From: Thermoanaerobaculia bacterium
GTDB taxonomy: Bacteria > Acidobacteriota > Thermoanaerobaculia > Multivoradales > UBA5704
DNA: 6,349 nucleotides
Direction of reading: 5' to 3'
NCBI GenBank assembly: GCA_025937035.1
Contig: JAICSG010000248.1
Coordinates: 1 to 6,349 of the forward strand
Made by a program: the position numbers and the translations under genes. The notes under the pieces are model-generated. The model had not been told where the DNA came from. It saw only the letters and a program-made list of their open reading frames with translations, and did not search any database. Of this stretch, positions 5,893-6,349 are shown piece after piece (position 1 is the first letter of the stretch; each line of letters begins with the position of its first letter).

Positions 5893-5928
5893 CGGCGGCA
5901 CGGTGAGGAGGGGAAATACCCCCCGCCG
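5893..5928 (+). other. Hairpin between clpP and clpX
   Basis: CGGCGG (5893-5898) pairs with CCGCCG (5923-5928), and GGGG (5910-5913) pairs with CCCC (5919-5922) around an AAATA loop, leaving an 11-nt bulge on the 5' side. There is no T-tract, so termination is uncertain. It could slow read-through from clpP or stabilise the tig-clpP mRNA. Confidence 0.3.
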
Positions 5929-5954
5929 CGGAGCCTGTTCTACTTGGCAAGACG

Positions 5955-5984
5955 TTGACAGGCGCTGACTAACGCACCTAGCAT
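5955..5984 (+). promoter_or_regulatory. Sigma70-like promoter of clpX
   Basis: A perfect TTGACA (5955-5960) and TAGCAT (5979-5984, four of six) are separated by 18 bp. Initiation near 5991 gives a leader of about 34 nt that contains the GGAGG ribosome site at 6016-6020. No CIRCE inverted repeat is visible in the gap. Confidence 0.5.
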
Positions 5985-6024
5985 CACGGAAAGCCTCGTC
6001 AGCGTCCGTCACAACGGAGGAGAA

Positions 6025-6349
6025 ATGCCGAAGAAAGACAGCGGCGATGAAGTCCTGAGGTGCTCGTTCTGCAACAAGAGCCAGCGCGAGGTCAAGAAGC
6101 TGATCGCCGGCCCGACCGTGTTCATCTGCGATGAGTGCGTCGACATCTGTCTCGACATCATCGCCGAGGACCGGATGCTCGAGCAGCAGCAGGACACGAC
6201 GCTCCCCAAGCCCAAGGAGATCAAGGCGCTCCTCGACGAGTACGTGATCGGCCAGGAACAGGCCAAGAAGAAGCTGGCGGTCGCGGTCTACAACCACTAC
6301 AAGCGGATCGACTTCGCGGAGAAGTCGCATGGCGAGGTCGAGCTCCAGA
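6025..6349 (+). CDS. clpX: ATP-dependent Clp protease ATP-binding subunit ClpX, N-terminal part
   Basis: ClpX is the hexameric AAA+ unfoldase that feeds tagged substrates into ClpP. The first 108 residues are visible; the gene runs off the right edge. The N-terminal zinc-binding domain is intact, with C13 and C16 (RCSFC) and C35 and C38 (FICDEC). It is followed by the conserved entry to the AAA+ module, [20 protein letters not shown] at residues 70-89, then NHYKR. The Walker A motif lies beyond the window. The ATG at 6025 is preceded by GGAGGAG with short spacing and gives the standard family N-terminus. The gene sits downstream of clpP in the usual tig-clpP-clpX order but has a separate promoter, so ClpX may be made independently of ClpP. 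Confidence 0.97.
   Translation, partial: MPKKDSGDEVLRCSFCNKSQREVKKLIAGPTVFICDECVDICLDIIAEDRMLEQQQDTTLPKPKEIKALLDEYVIGQEQAKKKLAVAVYNHYKRIDFAEKSHGEVELQ

Noticed and set aside
5840..6024. CIRCE/HrcA-type heat-shock operator before clpX
   Set aside because: No TTAGCACTC/GAGTGCTAA inverted repeat can be found in the gap.
5006..6330. Minus-strand frames opposite tig, clpP and clpX (two overlapping ones, 5006-5950 and 5494-6330)
   Set aside because: They are antisense to well-supported genes, Arg/Ser-rich, and mutually overlapping.

Overview
The window is a GC-rich bacterial chromosomal segment dominated by housekeeping genes. Gene content (tig-clpP-clpX, moaA, thiS, a conserved two-domain hypothetical, an exported protein with an Asp/Gly-rich module) and the base composition fit an environmental Acidobacteriota-like or Myxococcota-like lineage. 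This placement is an inference from gene style, not a demonstrated one. I see no phage, IS element, CRISPR array or toxin-antitoxin pair.

Left part, minus strand (1-2175): moaA (953-2026), encoding the radical-SAM GTP 3',8-cyclase of molybdenum cofactor synthesis, is followed after 74 nt by an exported protein gene (start at 878, running off the left edge). The roughly 135-nt moaA leader folds on paper into a closing stem with two internal arms, and its 3' strand can form a competing hairpin next to the start codon. This is a good candidate for a Moco-type riboswitch and is the most interesting regulatory element here.

Middle, plus strand (2201-3505): a sigma70-like promoter diverges from moaA and drives a 289-residue protein of unknown function. 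A hairpin follows it, then a helically phased array of GTCCGTG repeats with an inverted counterpart. Next is a small thiS (GTG start, C-terminal Gly-Gly), which appears to be transcribed from an extended -10 promoter so close to the start codon that the mRNA would be leaderless or nearly so. No other thiamine gene is adjacent.

Right part, plus strand (3618-6349): a promoter precedes tRNA-Lys(CTT) and tRNA-Leu(TAG). Trigger factor (tig) starts only 21 nt after the CCA end of the tRNA-Leu, then clpP follows after 25 nt. A 185-nt gap with its own promoter separates clpP from clpX, which is cut by the right edge. The genes form the common bacterial protein-quality-control cluster: trigger factor handles nascent chains, and ClpX unfolds substrates for the ClpP protease. 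The tRNA-to-tig spacing suggests that tRNA processing creates the 5' end of the tig-clpP mRNA.

I do not see a convincing new multi-gene system. The points worth a second look are the moaA leader, the phased repeat array and leaderless thiS, the unrecognised 289-residue protein, and the tRNA-tig junction.
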